This document shows, piece by piece, positions 43,538 through 53,791 of a stretch of DNA of 64,000 nucleotides. Source of the stretch: an uncultured Rickettsiella sp. (lineage in GTDB: Bacteria > Pseudomonadota > Gammaproteobacteria > Diplorickettsiales > Diplorickettsiaceae); contig CAMSHF010000003.1 in assembly GCA_947058615.1 (NCBI GenBank), positions 83,845 through 147,844 of the forward strand. Direction: 5' to 3'. The position numbers and the translations under genes were made by a program. Under the pieces are notes generated by a model. That model ran no database searches. It was not told where the DNA came from and saw only the letters and a program-made list of their open reading frames with translations. The stretch's first letter is position 1, and every line of letters begins with the position of its first letter.

Positions 43538-45451
43538 TTATTTATTATTTGGACAAAATAAAGTTGTGCTGCCATCTTCTTTCCATTCCGCCCGTATGCA
43601 ATTGGGCCTTATATCTTCATAAGATCGATTAGAGAAATTGGCCGTTAAGATAAGTCGATTACCAAGTTGGGTTTGTTGCACTAAATGATCTTCTGTTAAC
43701 CAATCAAATGTCGTCAGTGCCTCTAAACCTGCCATCTGATGTAAAGGAGAAAAAAAGTCGTAATAATCAACAAAATATTTTTTATTTTTTTTCAATGTTT
43801 TTAGATCCAATACCCAAACTGGAGGGACATTATAAAGGTTTTGTAATAAAGCCTTAGTTTTTCTAATCGCTGGAATTTTTAATTCATTCAACTCCCAACG
43901 ATCGGTTGTAACGACTGAATCATGAAATACCGCTTCATAAAGTGGTAATCTATAAACTGGATTATAGGAAGTATAAATGAGCTCATTAGGCACATTATAA
44001 GACTGGAATAGTACTTTTGGCACAGTACTAGGCCACTTCCCACCAAAATGCTTCTTATCTCGTAAAGCAGGCCAAAAGGATTCTGGAAATGCTAAAAATG
44101 CGCCGTTATTGTAAGCAATGGCTGAATTAGCCCAAGCTAATCCAGTTTCTGAACCTAACACTAGCTTCTGTGTATTACAAATAAAGCGCATCCGTTCCAA
44201 TCGATTACTTAAATCTTGCTTGCGCGTCATCGGATGATATTTTGAATAATCATCATAAAGTGGATAAGCGGCATCACAATCTAGGAAAAGTGCATTATCT
44301 CCTTTACTTAACATTTTTTCAATTTGGTTGGCAATATTTTTCTCCTTAGATTCTCTGAGACGAAGTGCTTCTGAACTTAAATAACAACCGCGATTGGCAA
44401 ACCCAGTTAAAAGCGATCCATTAGCATTTCGAATACACGCCTCCGGCCATAAGCGATTTGGCCAAGTTGAGGTAATACTATCTGAAGTTTTTGGGTTTTG
44501 AGCATTATCAAAGCTATCATAGGGCCCTATTAAATATCCCATACCTTCCGCTTTATAGATAAACTCTTTCTCAATGTTAACGCTATCCTGCACTGGACTG
44601 GCATCATAATTTATTAAAGCATGTTTAATACCTAACTGCTCTAACTCATCTAGCATAGTTAAGCTTTTACCATCTCCCCAAATCCAAATGTGGATAGCGC
44701 CTAATAATTTATTCACATTCGCATTTTCTAATATTTTTTTCTTGAGTGAAAAAAATTTATTTTCATTCATAAGTAAATTACGATAATCTAATGCGGGACT
44801 AATTGGCGTATCTCCAGTAAAATGGATCAATAATGTATAGTCTGGAAAATGTGATCTTTTTAAGAAATGGTGTTCATTCAGTAAATAAATTTGTCCTTGC
44901 TTTTCATAAACTTGTGTATCAGTATCAACATCCTGATCACCCCATATATAACTGATATAAACCTCATCAGAATACGCTATTCCCCAGAAAGGAATACTAA
45001 GCGATAAATTAGGATATTTCTTAAATTCTTTACGCCAAAAAGAATCATGGTTAGGAATATATAGTCCTTCCCCATCTGGAAGAACCAAAGCTTGAGCTTG
45101 CGGGGTTGATCCTGCGATAGGCCATCGAAAAATTTGCTCTTTATCCGTTTTAAAACAAAATTTCAGCCCTTGTTCATCTGTTGTTACTTTAACGTGCATT
45201 TTCAGATGGGGGTAAAACCATTGTGCGATTTTATTATCAAATGTAAGATCTTTTATCTGATCAAAAATTTGACCTTTTTGTGTCAAACTAATCGCGGCTT
45301 TATCATCAGTAGGCACAACTGAAATCACTAAAGTTTCAGGATCAATTGTAAATTCGCCCGCTTTGGTCTTTAAAATAATAATTTCTTTAGCGAATCCTAA
45401 TGAGACGGTCAGCAATAAGCCTAAAAAAATTGGCCAGAATTTATTAATCAT
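43538..45451 (-). CDS. Secreted glycoside hydrolase-like protein (GH129/GH101-type barrel)
   Basis: A 637-aa exported protein: signal peptide MINKFWPIFLGLLLTVSLGF with cleavage near residue 21. The N-terminal 230 residues look like a beta-sandwich. A barrel-like domain begins around residue 250 (LLGAIHIWIWGD) and includes ALFLDCDAAYPLYDDY with Asp391/393, then VLGSETGLAW with Glu435. The Asp-to-Glu spacing of about 42-44 and the L-D-x-D plus E-x-G contexts resemble the nucleophile and acid/base pair of GH129-type alpha-N-acetylgalactosaminidases. A short beta-domain closes the protein. If right, the target could be O-linked mucin-type glycans of the host. Assigned by motif reading only; other GH-like families with this fold are possible. 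Confidence 0.5.
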   Translation of the reverse strand: MINKFWPIFLGLLLTVSLGFAKEIIILKTKAGEFTIDPETLVISVVPTDDKAAISLTQKGQIFDQIKDLTFDNKIAQWFYPHLKMHVKVTTDEQGLKFCFKTDKEQIFRWPIAGSTPQAQALVLPDGEGLYIPNHDSFWRKEFKKYPNLSLSIPFWGIAYSDEVYISYIWGDQDVDTDTQVYEKQGQIYLLNEHHFLKRSHFPDYTLLIHFTGDTPISPALDYRNLLMNENKFFSLKKKILENANVNKLLGAIHIWIWGDGKSLTMLDELEQLGIKHALINYDASPVQDSVNIEKEFIYKAEGMGYLIGPYDSFDNAQNPKTSDSITSTWPNRLWPEACIRNANGSLLTGFANRGCYLSSEALRLRESKEKNIANQIEKMLSKGDNALFLDCDAAYPLYDDYSKYHPMTRKQDLSNRLERMRFICNTQKLVLGSETGLAWANSAIAYNNGAFLAFPESFWPALRDKKHFGGKWPSTVPKVLFQSYNVPNELIYTSYNPVYRLPLYEAVFHDSVVTTDRWELNELKIPAIRKTKALLQNLYNVPPVWVLDLKTLKKNKKYFVDYYDFFSPLHQMAGLEALTTFDWLTEDHLVQQTQLGNRLILTANFSNRSYEDIRPNCIRAEWKEDGSTTLFCPNNK

Positions 45452-45996
45452 CGTTTAGCTACCCAATAACTAAGATGCACCAATTATACAATTATATAGG
45501 GCAGAAAATAGGTGGTCAAAATGATTACAGTTTATTTTCTTATTGAATCTATAATTGATTAATATGCTAAAAATATAATATTTCTATGCTCTAAGTTTAA
45601 CCAACTTTTTATTAAAAATATTTTTTTAATTATTCCTCTAATAATAAATAATTATTCGAAATCCCAATATAACTGTCAGGCCTTATAACAGTAGATTACT
45701 GATGAAGTTACACTATATCAATTAAAAGCATTTTATTACTTAAAGATAAAACAAAAAATTAACTTTTATCCAATCTGATTAATTTTCTACAAAAGTTTTT
45801 ATCTTTTCTTTAAACTTATCCGTTAGATCCTTTTTATTTTGAATAAAAAATATATTAGAGGAACAACTATAGGCACACAATTTTTTCTGTGATATCTATT
45901 GAGAATCCATAAAAAACTATAGTCCAGACTTTCATGAATTAAAATGACCGCGGTATAATAGCCAAATTTTCGCTGATAATTCTTAAGGAGAACTAA
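45452..45996. other. Long AT-rich intergenic region between the glycosidase-like gene and psd
   Basis: 545 bases with no convincing gene. A 63-codon reverse frame overlapping the psd start has no family features. Only the psd promoter at its right end stands out. Multiple T and A runs and an absence of coding bias suggest decayed or regulatory DNA. Confidence 0.5.
45931..45959 (+). promoter_or_regulatory. Probable psd promoter
   Basis: Perfect -10 TATAAT at 45954-45959, with a weak -35 TTCATG at 45931-45936 and a 17-base spacer. The start codon is 38 bases beyond the -10, with AAGGAG in the leader. Confidence 0.5.
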
Positions 45997-46833
45997 TTGC
46001 GTATTCGCTATCAATCATTATTGCCACAACATGGCCTATCTCGCTTTGCAGGATGGGTCGCAAACTGCAAACAAACTTGGATTAAAAATAGATTAATCTA
46101 TGGGTTTATACGTCATTACAATGTCGATATGTCTTTAGCCATAGAAGAAAACCCCAATAATTACATTAATTTTAATCATTTTTTTACTCGATCTTTAAAA
46201 CCTGAAATACGCCCAATATCGAGTAATAAGAATGATATTGTCTCCCCCGTGGATGGTTGTATTAGTCAAATGGGTGACATAAAGGAAAACCGGCTTATTC
46301 AAGCTAAAAAAATAAACTATGGCTTACCCGCCTTATTAGGAGGTTCAGAAAAGTTAGCGGCACAATTTCAAGGAGGAAAATTTGCAACCCTTTATCTAGC
46401 ACCTCAAGATTACCATCGCGTACATATTCCTTATAGTGGCGAACTAAAAGAAATGGTTTATGTTCCTGGGCGATTATTCTCAGTAGATGCCCAAACTAGA
46501 AAAGAATTACCTAATTTATTTGTTCGAAATGAGCGGGTTATTACCTTCTTTTCCACACCTATAGGTCCTATGGCTGTCATTTTGATCGGCGCTATGCTTG
46601 TCGGAAGTATCCGTACAACATGGGAAGGCATTATCGCCCCTGCTTCTAAACGGCATATCTACCATTGGCACTACTTAAATAACAAAGTTTCTTTATTAAA
46701 AGGAAAAGAAATAGGGCAATTTCAACTAGGATCGACGGTCATCATTTTATTTGCTCCAAATCGTATACAATGGTTAAGTGATTTGTCAGGAAAAAAAGTA
46801 AAATTTGGTGAGACTATTGGTCAGACAATGTAA
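45997..46833 (+). CDS. psd: Psd, phosphatidylserine decarboxylase proenzyme
   Basis: Converts phosphatidylserine to phosphatidylethanolamine at the inner membrane. The 278-aa proenzyme starts at TTG 45997, chosen because AAGGAG lies 6 bases upstream and the protein begins RIRYQSLLPQHGLSR as in homologues. Seen: INFNHFFTRSLKPEIRPI, VSPVDGCISQMG (catalytic Asp), LAPQDYHRVHIPYSG (catalytic His), VNERV-like VRNERVITFF, and the self-cleavage site LGSTVI near the C-terminus, where cleavage before Ser creates the pyruvoyl group. With pssA at 51503 the complete PE branch is in this window. Confidence 0.95.
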   Translation: MRIRYQSLLPQHGLSRFAGWVANCKQTWIKNRLIYGFIRHYNVDMSLAIEENPNNYINFNHFFTRSLKPEIRPISSNKNDIVSPVDGCISQMGDIKENRLIQAKKINYGLPALLGGSEKLAAQFQGGKFATLYLAPQDYHRVHIPYSGELKEMVYVPGRLFSVDAQTRKELPNLFVRNERVITFFSTPIGPMAVILIGAMLVGSIRTTWEGIIAPASKRHIYHWHYLNNKVSLLKGKEIGQFQLGSTVIILFAPNRIQWLSDLSGKKVKFGETIGQTM

Positions 46834-46892
46834 GATGTACTTATAAATTTTAATGCTTATAATATGTTTCGGTTAAAAAAACCAGGTGATGC

Positions 46893-47384
46893 ATGACTAT
46901 ACCAAAAGAAAAACCTGTTTCAGCCTCGGCTGTACATGATCATACCTATAAAATATTTCCTAATGATTTGAACTCAATCGAAACAGTTTTTGGTGGCTTA
47001 GTCATGTCCACTCTCGATAGAGTCGCTTCAGTAGTTGCAGAAAGACACAGCCAAAGACCTTGCGTCACTGTTTCAGTCGACGCGATGCATTTTTTACAAC
47101 CTGCCACTCGTGGGGATATTTTAATTTTTCAGGCAGCTATTAACTGTAGTTGGACTAGCTCAATGGAAATCGGCGTCCGCGTTCTTGCCGAAGATTACCG
47201 CACTGGGACACGACGCCACATCGTATCTGCCTATTTTACTTTTGTGGCTATAGATGAAAACGGTCGCCCTGCTACGGTTCCAAAAGTAATTCCTGAAACT
47301 CAAGATGAAATAAGACGATATGAGGAAGCAGGTAAACGACGTGATCGTCGACACCAAGCATCAAGAAAAAAAATTGATAAATAG
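46893..47384 (+). CDS. Hotdog-fold acyl-CoA thioesterase
   Basis: A 163-aa protein of the YciA/BACH type thioesterase family, which hydrolyses acyl-CoAs. It has HTYKIFPNDLNSIETVFGG with the catalytic Asp/Asn region, VMSTLDRVASVVAERH, and VSVDAMHFLQPATRGD, then SSMEIGVRVLAEDYRTG. The C-terminal tail (EAGKRRDRRHQASRKK) is very basic, longer than in E. coli YciA (132 aa). It lies 59 bases after psd and may be co-transcribed. Confidence 0.85.
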   Translation: MTIPKEKPVSASAVHDHTYKIFPNDLNSIETVFGGLVMSTLDRVASVVAERHSQRPCVTVSVDAMHFLQPATRGDILIFQAAINCSWTSSMEIGVRVLAEDYRTGTRRHIVSAYFTFVAIDENGRPATVPKVIPETQDEIRRYEEAGKRRDRRHQASRKKIDK

Positions 47385-47476
47385 TATTTCGAGAATCTAA
47401 ATCCATTAGGCTGATCTTAATATTATCGTTTAAAGGATGGACGTTAAAAAAATAAAAGAATTTTATGGGGATTATC

Positions 47477-48247
47477 ATGATTCAAGTAGTACCTATCTTA
47501 GCTTTTAAAGATAATTACATTTGGTGCCTTGTTAACGAAGAAACGAAACACTGCATCATTGTTGACCCAGGTGAAGCAAAACCCGTACTTGCCTACCTAA
47601 AACAATTCAATCTTACATTAGATGCCCTATTAATCACCCATCATCATTGGGATCATACCAATGGCATTCGCTCTATTTTAAAACATTACACGGTTCCTGT
47701 ATTTGGTCCTGCAAAAGAAAAAATAGTAGGTGTCACTCATCTTATCAATGAAGGTGATAAAATCGAATTAGCTCACTGGCCCATTTTTGAAATTCTTGCT
47801 ATTCCCGGCCATACTTTAGGGCATATTGCTTATATTGGAAATTATTTTTTATTCTGTGGAGATACCTTATTTACTGGGGGTTGCGGTCGGTTGTTTGAGG
47901 GTACTGCCGAGCAAATGCTAAATTCCTTGAATAAATTATCACGGCTTCCAGATGAAACGAAAGTTTTCTGTGGACATGAATATACACTTGCTAATCTACA
48001 TTTTGCTCAAACAATAGAGCCCAATAACCTTCATATTAAAGAACGTTTAGAAAAAACAAGAGAATTACGTCAAAAAAATTTACCCAGTGTACCTAGTTCC
48101 TTAGCTGAAGAGCGATTAACCAACCCTTTTTTACGTTGCGATAATCCCGAAATAAAAACACGTATAGAAAAAAGAACCGGCAGAAAACTTACGACACCTG
48201 TTGAAATATTCTCCTATCTGCGTCAATGGAAAAATAATTTTAAATAA
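47477..48247 (+). CDS. gloB: GloB, hydroxyacylglutathione hydrolase (glyoxalase II)
   Basis: Hydrolyses S-D-lactoylglutathione, finishing methylglyoxal detoxification. Metallo-beta-lactamase fold with the THHHWDHTNG metal-binding motif, PGHTLGHIAY, FCGDTLFTGGCGRLFEG and FCGHEYTLANL. I place the start at ATG 47477 (256 aa; MIQVVPILAFKDNYIW matches the family N-terminus), with GGGG about 6 bases upstream; an ATG at 47465 would add four residues (MGII) containing that ribosome-binding site. No gloA in the window. Confidence 0.93.
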   Translation: MIQVVPILAFKDNYIWCLVNEETKHCIIVDPGEAKPVLAYLKQFNLTLDALLITHHHWDHTNGIRSILKHYTVPVFGPAKEKIVGVTHLINEGDKIELAHWPIFEILAIPGHTLGHIAYIGNYFLFCGDTLFTGGCGRLFEGTAEQMLNSLNKLSRLPDETKVFCGHEYTLANLHFAQTIEPNNLHIKERLEKTRELRQKNLPSVPSSLAEERLTNPFLRCDNPEIKTRIEKRTGRKLTTPVEIFSYLRQWKNNFK

Positions 48248-48414
48248 TCTAACCTGCTTTCATATTTCTTTCCATTTTCTCAATACAAAAACTAGGATTT
48301 TCTCCTCAGGCAAATAGGTTCTGATAAACCTCATTATAAATAAATTTTTCTCGCTTAATAGCCAGAATAAGATTATAGTAGCGGACTAATGCAAATTAGC
48401 TACGCCTTTTGCAC

Positions 48415-48780
48415 ATGAAATCACAACTCATAATAGAAAAACTTAACTTACACGTTAAATTAGGTCATACCCCTGAAGAACGGCAGCTACCTCAAAAAGT
48501 TTGCGTGCGAATAAAACTTGCATTTGATCGTTTGCCCAATGCCTGCATCAATGATAAATTGGCTCATACTCTCTGCTATGCGAGTCTAGCTAAGGATTTA
48601 CAACAGTTCTGTGATCGTCAATCATTTAAGCTTATTGAGGCCTTAACTTATCAACTCTATCAATTTCTTAAAATAAAACTAATCGAAAAACTAAATGCTA
48701 AAGTAAGTATTTTCTTATCTGTCACTAAAAATCCTCCATTAACTAGTTTAGAACAAGCCACTTTTTTAATGAGTGAATAA
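48415..48780 (+). CDS. folB: FolB, dihydroneopterin aldolase
   Basis: Cleaves 7,8-dihydroneopterin to 6-hydroxymethyl-dihydropterin in folate synthesis. The 121-aa protein from ATG 48415 reads MKSQLIIEKLNLHVKLGHTP followed by EERQLPQKVCVRIKL, then LCYASLAKDLQQFCDRQSFKLIEALTYQLY, where the conserved Glu and Lys residues of the active site lie (SFKLIEAL), and VSIFLSVTKNPPL. A TTG at 48409 would extend it by two codons. No clear Shine-Dalgarno. Homologous FolX epimerases share the fold; the motif pattern favours FolB. Confidence 0.85.
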   Translation: MKSQLIIEKLNLHVKLGHTPEERQLPQKVCVRIKLAFDRLPNACINDKLAHTLCYASLAKDLQQFCDRQSFKLIEALTYQLYQFLKIKLIEKLNAKVSIFLSVTKNPPLTSLEQATFLMSE

Positions 48781-48915
48781 TCTCGTTTTATCGAGTAGAA
48801 TTATTCCATAAAAACTCCCTAATCTTTAAAAAGATGTTTTCACTGATTAAATTTTTTTCTGATGCTAAAATCAACGCATCTAACCCCAAAAGCAATGGTT
48901 TTGTAAAGAGGCCTT

Positions 48916-51510
48916 ATGAGAAATAGCATCAATTCAGTTCAACACACACCGATGATGCGTCAATACCTACAATTAAAAGCCCAGCACAAAGATAAATTGT
49001 TATTTTATCGTATGGGGGATTTTTATGAATTATTCTATGAAGATGCTATCAAAGCCGCAAAATTATTAAATATTACTTTAACAAAGCGAGGACAATCTGC
49101 AAATCAAGATATTCCTATGGCCGGAGTGCCTTTTCATAGCGTAGATAGCTATCTCGCCAAACTTGTTAAGCTGGGGGAATCAATTGCCATTTGTGAACAA
49201 ATAGGTGATCCTAAACTATCCAAAGGACCCATGGAAAGACACATAACACGTATTATTACACCCGGCACACTCAGCGATGAAGTATTATTAGAAGATAATC
49301 AAAGCCTGTTATTAGCACTATACAATCATAATGAACAATTTGGGCTTTCTTATTTTGATATGGGGAGTGGTCAGATTCACATTCTACAGATTACGGGCGA
49401 GGAAACACTTGCAAGTGAATTAGCACGACTCAACCCTGCTGAACTATTAATTAGCGAAGACTATAAGCAGAAGGAATTATTAAAGTATAAAACAATCCGA
49501 AGACGTCCGTCATGGGAATTTGATTTAAATACAGCCATCCATTTATTAACTCAACAATTTCAGGTACGAGATCTCAGCGGCTTCGGTTGTCAAGATTTAC
49601 CTTTAGCTATACGAGCGACAGGTTGTTTATTAAATTATGTTAAAGATACGCAACGTGTTCAACTACAACATATTCAACCTATTCGTATTGAAAGACGTGA
49701 AGAAAGTATCGAATTAGATGCTATGACTCGACGTAATTTAGAATTAACAATTAATTTAAAAGGAGATAAGGACGGAACGCTAATATCTATTATAGATAGT
49801 ACAGTAACTCCCATGGGAAGCCGCCTACTTCATCGATGGTTGCATCGACCTTTACGTAAAATAGCTATCATTGAAGCAAGACAAGCGGCCATTAAAGATT
49901 TATTAGCAACACGATCCTATATTAGTCTGCGTCTCCTATTAAAATCATTGGGTGATCTCGAGCGCATTATTACTCGCGTTGGATTAAAATCGGCAAAGCC
50001 ACGCGATTTAAGTCAATTGCGTATGGCGCTCGCTATTCTACCGGATATTCACAATAAATTAGGCCCTTGCCTAAATGATCACACATCCCGAAAAAAATCC
50101 AAGTTACTTATTTTATTAAGTCAGCATATTAAAACCTTTCCGGAGTTATTTAATTTATTACAACAGGCTATTGTTAAGAATCCTCCCGCTGTTACGCGCG
50201 AAGGGGGAATGATTGCTCAAGGATATCATGCTGAGCTCGATGAACTAAAAAATCTTAGTGAGCATGCAGGACAGTATCTGATTGAGTTAGAAAAACGTGA
50301 GCGAGAACTTTCTGGTATTAATACTTTAAAAGTTGGTTTTAACCGAGTACATGGCTATTACATCGAAATAAGTCGAGGACAAGCCAAGCATGTTCCCGCG
50401 CACTATGTTCGCCGTCAAACATTGACTAATGCAGAGCGTTTTATTACACCTGAATTAAAAGCGTTTGAAGATAAAGCCTTAAGTGCTTATTCCAAAGCGT
50501 TGAGTTTGGAAAAAAGACTCTATGATGAGTTACTTAACAAATTAGCTCCTAATTTAACTGACTTACAGAAAACGGTCAATGCTATCGCTGAGCTAGATGT
50601 CTTAACATGTTTTGCAGAACGAGCAACTGCTCTTCATCTAACATGCCCTTTATTAAGCAAAAATCCAGGTATCCATATAGTAGGGGGCCGACATTTAGTG
50701 ATTGAACAAACCTTAGATACCCCCTTCATTGCTAATAATTGCCATTTAACACCTGAACAATGTTTATTAATTATCACAGGGCCCAATATGGGGGGAAAAT
50801 CCACCTACATGCGACAAACCGCTTTAATTTGTTTACTCGCCATGATAGGTTGTTTTGTTCCCGCAAAAAGCGCTACGATAGGTCCCATTGATCGTATTTT
50901 TACTCGAATCGGAGCAGCTGATGATTTGGCGAGTGGTCGCTCAACTTTCATGGTAGAAATGACAGAAACTGCGTCTATTTTACATAATGCAACCCATCAG
51001 AGCTTAATTATTATGGATGAAATTGGACGCGGTACCAGTACTTTTGATGGACTTGCCCTAGCCTTTTCTTGTGCAGAATATTTGGCAAAGCATGTTAAAG
51101 CCTATACTTTATTTGCTACTCATTATTTCGAGTTAACTGGCTTAGCCGAAGAAAATTCCACAATAAATAATTGTCATGTTGATGCAACGGAGCACGATGG
51201 TAATATCGTATTTTTATACACAGTTAAAAATGGACCCGCAAATCAAAGTTATGGTTTACAAGTCGCGCAACTCGCCGGGATACCTAAATCGGTTATTCAG
51301 CATGCTAAAGAAAAACTTACTGAACTTGAGAGAAACTCTGTGCATATAAAACCCCAAAAAATAACTTTTTCCACCGTTTCTCAGCAAGTTCCAATCAAGC
51401 CTGATATCATATCGCTACTTGAACAAATAGACCCTAATCAATTATCGCCCCAAAAAGCACTCGAGATTCTTTATCGACTAAAATCTTTGCAGGAATTACT
51501 GTATGAATAA
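48916..51510 (+). CDS. mutS: MutS, DNA mismatch recognition ATPase
   Basis: Recognises mispairs and starts mismatch repair with MutL. The 864-aa protein has the mismatch-binding N-domain starting [30 protein letters not shown], with the Phe-x-Glu motif in [10 protein letters not shown]. It also has the clamp region [16 protein letters not shown], Walker [16 protein letters not shown], Walker [17 protein letters not shown] and [10 protein letters not shown]. Length matches E. coli (853). An 8-base overlap with pssA downstream implies coupling. mutL is not in the window. Confidence 0.97.
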   Translation: MRNSINSVQHTPMMRQYLQLKAQHKDKLLFYRMGDFYELFYEDAIKAAKLLNITLTKRGQSANQDIPMAGVPFHSVDSYLAKLVKLGESIAICEQIGDPKLSKGPMERHITRIITPGTLSDEVLLEDNQSLLLALYNHNEQFGLSYFDMGSGQIHILQITGEETLASELARLNPAELLISEDYKQKELLKYKTIRRRPSWEFDLNTAIHLLTQQFQVRDLSGFGCQDLPLAIRATGCLLNYVKDTQRVQLQHIQPIRIERREESIELDAMTRRNLELTINLKGDKDGTLISIIDSTVTPMGSRLLHRWLHRPLRKIAIIEARQAAIKDLLATRSYISLRLLLKSLGDLERIITRVGLKSAKPRDLSQLRMALAILPDIHNKLGPCLNDHTSRKKSKLLILLSQHIKTFPELFNLLQQAIVKNPPAVTREGGMIAQGYHAELDELKNLSEHAGQYLIELEKRERELSGINTLKVGFNRVHGYYIEISRGQAKHVPAHYVRRQTLTNAERFITPELKAFEDKALSAYSKALSLEKRLYDELLNKLAPNLTDLQKTVNAIAELDVLTCFAERATALHLTCPLLSKNPGIHIVGGRHLVIEQTLDTPFIANNCHLTPEQCLLIITGPNMGGKSTYMRQTALICLLAMIGCFVPAKSATIGPIDRIFTRIGAADDLASGRSTFMVEMTETASILHNATHQSLIIMDEIGRGTSTFDGLALAFSCAEYLAKHVKAYTLFATHYFELTGLAEENSTINNCHVDATEHDGNIVFLYTVKNGPANQSYGLQVAQLAGIPKSVIQHAKEKLTELERNSVHIKPQKITFSTVSQQVPIKPDIISLLEQIDPNQLSPQKALEILYRLKSLQELLYE

Positions 51511-52318
51511 CCCAACATTTCCCCATCAATATAAAGAAGGAACAGTGATTTCTTCTCAGGATAAAGAAAATAGACACAACGAACCTGAAGAGGGTGAACG
51601 ATTGGCTCATCGTCGCCGAGGGATTTATTTGCTACCCAATTTATTTACCATCGCCGGTTTATTCGCTGGTTTTTATTCCATCGTCACAGCAATGGAAGGT
51701 TACTTTAATTATGCTGCAGTTGCTATTTTTATTGCTATGATTATGGATTTTTTTGATGGTCGTGTTGCACGCTTAACGAATACGCAAAGTGCTTTTGGGG
51801 CTGAACTTGATAGCTTATCGGATATGGTTTCTTTTGGTGTAGCCCCCGCCCTAGTTGTTTATAGTTGGTCTTTAGAAGGTTTAGGAAAATTAGGTTGGCT
51901 AGCCGCTTTTATATTTACTGCCGCAGGTGCATTGCGTTTAGCCCGTTTCAATACACAAGTGTTAATAGCGGATAAACGTTATTTTCAAGGATTGCCTATT
52001 CCTGCTGCTGCTGGGGTTTTAGCCAGTATAGTATGGTTATGCGTTGATTCCGAAATCATCGGTGATGTGATTAGCCTAATAACGGCTATTTTAGCTGTAC
52101 TGATTGCTATCCTAATGGTCAGTAACGTTCGTTATTATTCGTTTAAAGAAATTGATCTCAAAGGACGTGTTCCTTTTGTGGCTATTTTATTGGTGGTCCT
52201 CATTTTTGTTGGCATTTCAATTGATCCACCTAAAATATTATTTTTGATTTTCTTCTGTTATGCGTTATCTGGCCCTATTTTAACCTTACGTTATAAAAAA
52301 TTTTTTATTTTTAAATAG
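51503..52318 (+). CDS. pssA: PssA, CDP-diacylglycerol-serine O-phosphatidyltransferase
   Basis: Makes phosphatidylserine from CDP-diacylglycerol and serine in the inner membrane. The 271-aa multi-span protein carries the CDP-alcohol phosphotransferase motif D-G-x2-A-R-x8-G-x3-D-x3-D, visible in [20 protein letters not shown] followed by [14 protein letters not shown]. About seven hydrophobic helices follow a polar, charged N-terminus of some 45 residues, longer than usual. This is the membrane type (as in Bacillus and Legionella), not the phospholipase-D-like PssA of E. coli. Overlaps mutS by 8 bases and converges with sdaA. Confidence 0.92.
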   Translation: MNNPTFPHQYKEGTVISSQDKENRHNEPEEGERLAHRRRGIYLLPNLFTIAGLFAGFYSIVTAMEGYFNYAAVAIFIAMIMDFFDGRVARLTNTQSAFGAELDSLSDMVSFGVAPALVVYSWSLEGLGKLGWLAAFIFTAAGALRLARFNTQVLIADKRYFQGLPIPAAAGVLASIVWLCVDSEIIGDVISLITAILAVLIAILMVSNVRYYSFKEIDLKGRVPFVAILLVVLIFVGISIDPPKILFLIFFCYALSGPILTLRYKKFFIFK

Positions 52319-52325
52319 TTTCAAA

Positions 52326-53714
52326 TCAACACGCAGGTATATTAACCGCGAGTGATTTCGCCAAACCACCTAAAGAAGTTTCCTTATAAATAGCCATCAT
52401 ATCTTTTCCGGTAGCAAACATTGTTTCAATCACTTTATCTAAAGATACTTTTTTATTTTTTCCATCCTCCATTAAAGCTAAATGAGCCAATTTAATGGCT
52501 TTTTCTGCCGCTATACCATTTCGTTCGATACAAGGAATTTGGACTAATCCCGCTACTGGATCACAAGTTAAGCCTAAGTGATGCTCCATGGCCATTTCAG
52601 CGGCATTTTCTATTTGCGCTATGCTCCCATCGAGGACGGCCGTTAACGCGCCTGCTGCCATAGAGCAAGCAACACCAACCTCCCCCTGACAACCAACCTC
52701 GGCACCGGATATCGATGCGTTCATTTTATAAAGTAAAGCAATAGCACCCGCTGTCAGTAAAAAATTAATGATGGACTGTTCAGTTACCCCTTCATAAAAG
52801 CGGCGATAATAAGTTAATACGGCGGGAATAATGCCCGCAGCTCCATTCGTAGGTGCTGTCACTACGCGGCCTCCAGCCGCATTTTCCTCATTAACTGCCA
52901 TTGCATAAATTGTTGGCCACAATAATGAGCCGGGATATGTTGCAAAGGTTAAGGTTGTTTTATTACTAAGTTTTTTGAAAAGTTCTGGTGCTCGACGCTT
53001 AACATTAAGTTGTCCGGGTAACACGCCTTGAGCATGACAACCATTATCCACACAGGTTTGCATCATATCGGCAATTTTCAATAACTCAGACTGTATTTCT
53101 CTATCAGGTTCTAATCGTTGTTCATTCGCTAACATAAGCTCTGCAATTGTTAAATTATTTTTTCTACACGCACTAAACAGCTCCTGCGCGGTAGAAAATG
53201 GATAAGGGATAGGGATCTCTTTAAGCTCCTGACCGAATTCTTCTTCGGTGACAATAAAGCCACCTCCCACCGAATAATAAATTTGACTACTTAAAAGCAG
53301 GCCTTTTGGATTGTAGGCACTAAAACACAACCCATTGGTATGCCGTGGCAATAATTCTTTTTGTAGAAACAATAAATCGTTTTTCTCAAAAAATGCGATC
53401 GTTTTCTTCCCTGCTAGTTGAATTTTACAGTGCTTAATAATTTTCTTAGCGTTTGGAACAACCTCATCAGGATTAACTACTTCAGGAAATCGCCCTTCTA
53501 AGCCATTTAAAATGGCAATATCCGTACCATGGCCTCGGCCCGTTAGCGCAAGTGAGCCGAAAAGCTCAATTTTTAAACGACTTACTTGATTTAAGAGTTT
53601 ATTATTCTGAACCAACTTTTCTACAAAAGCGCAGGCCGCTTTCATAGGACCTACGGTATGTGAGCTTGATGGACCTATACCAATCGAAAACAAATCAAAC
53701 ACACTAATAGTCAT
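52326..53714 (-). CDS. sdaA: SdaA, L-serine dehydratase (ammonia-lyase), single-chain iron-sulfur type
   Basis: Fe-S enzyme that converts L-serine to pyruvate and ammonia. The 462-aa chain has the beta domain with [19 protein letters not shown] and [16 protein letters not shown], then the alpha domain with [20 protein letters not shown], and [16 protein letters not shown]. Cysteines for the 4Fe-4S cluster lie in the GCQGEVG and [18 protein letters not shown] segments. Length and layout match E. coli SdaA (454). Points to serine as a carbon source along with the nearby amino-acid transporter. Confidence 0.95.
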   Translation of the reverse strand: MTISVFDLFSIGIGPSSSHTVGPMKAACAFVEKLVQNNKLLNQVSRLKIELFGSLALTGRGHGTDIAILNGLEGRFPEVVNPDEVVPNAKKIIKHCKIQLAGKKTIAFFEKNDLLFLQKELLPRHTNGLCFSAYNPKGLLLSSQIYYSVGGGFIVTEEEFGQELKEIPIPYPFSTAQELFSACRKNNLTIAELMLANEQRLEPDREIQSELLKIADMMQTCVDNGCHAQGVLPGQLNVKRRAPELFKKLSNKTTLTFATYPGSLLWPTIYAMAVNEENAAGGRVVTAPTNGAAGIIPAVLTYYRRFYEGVTEQSIINFLLTAGAIALLYKMNASISGAEVGCQGEVGVACSMAAGALTAVLDGSIAQIENAAEMAMEHHLGLTCDPVAGLVQIPCIERNGIAAEKAIKLAHLALMEDGKNKKVSLDKVIETMFATGKDMMAIYKETSLGGLAKSLAVNIPAC

Positions 53715-53791
53715 ACGGGAAAATTATCTTTTAATTGATTATTTGCCACTATTTTAGCGCTTTACTCAATACGAATAGAAGCACTTTTTAA

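Noticed and set aside
45823..46014. 63-codon reverse frame upstream of psd
   Set aside because: It overlaps the psd promoter and start, has no ribosome-binding site and no family features.
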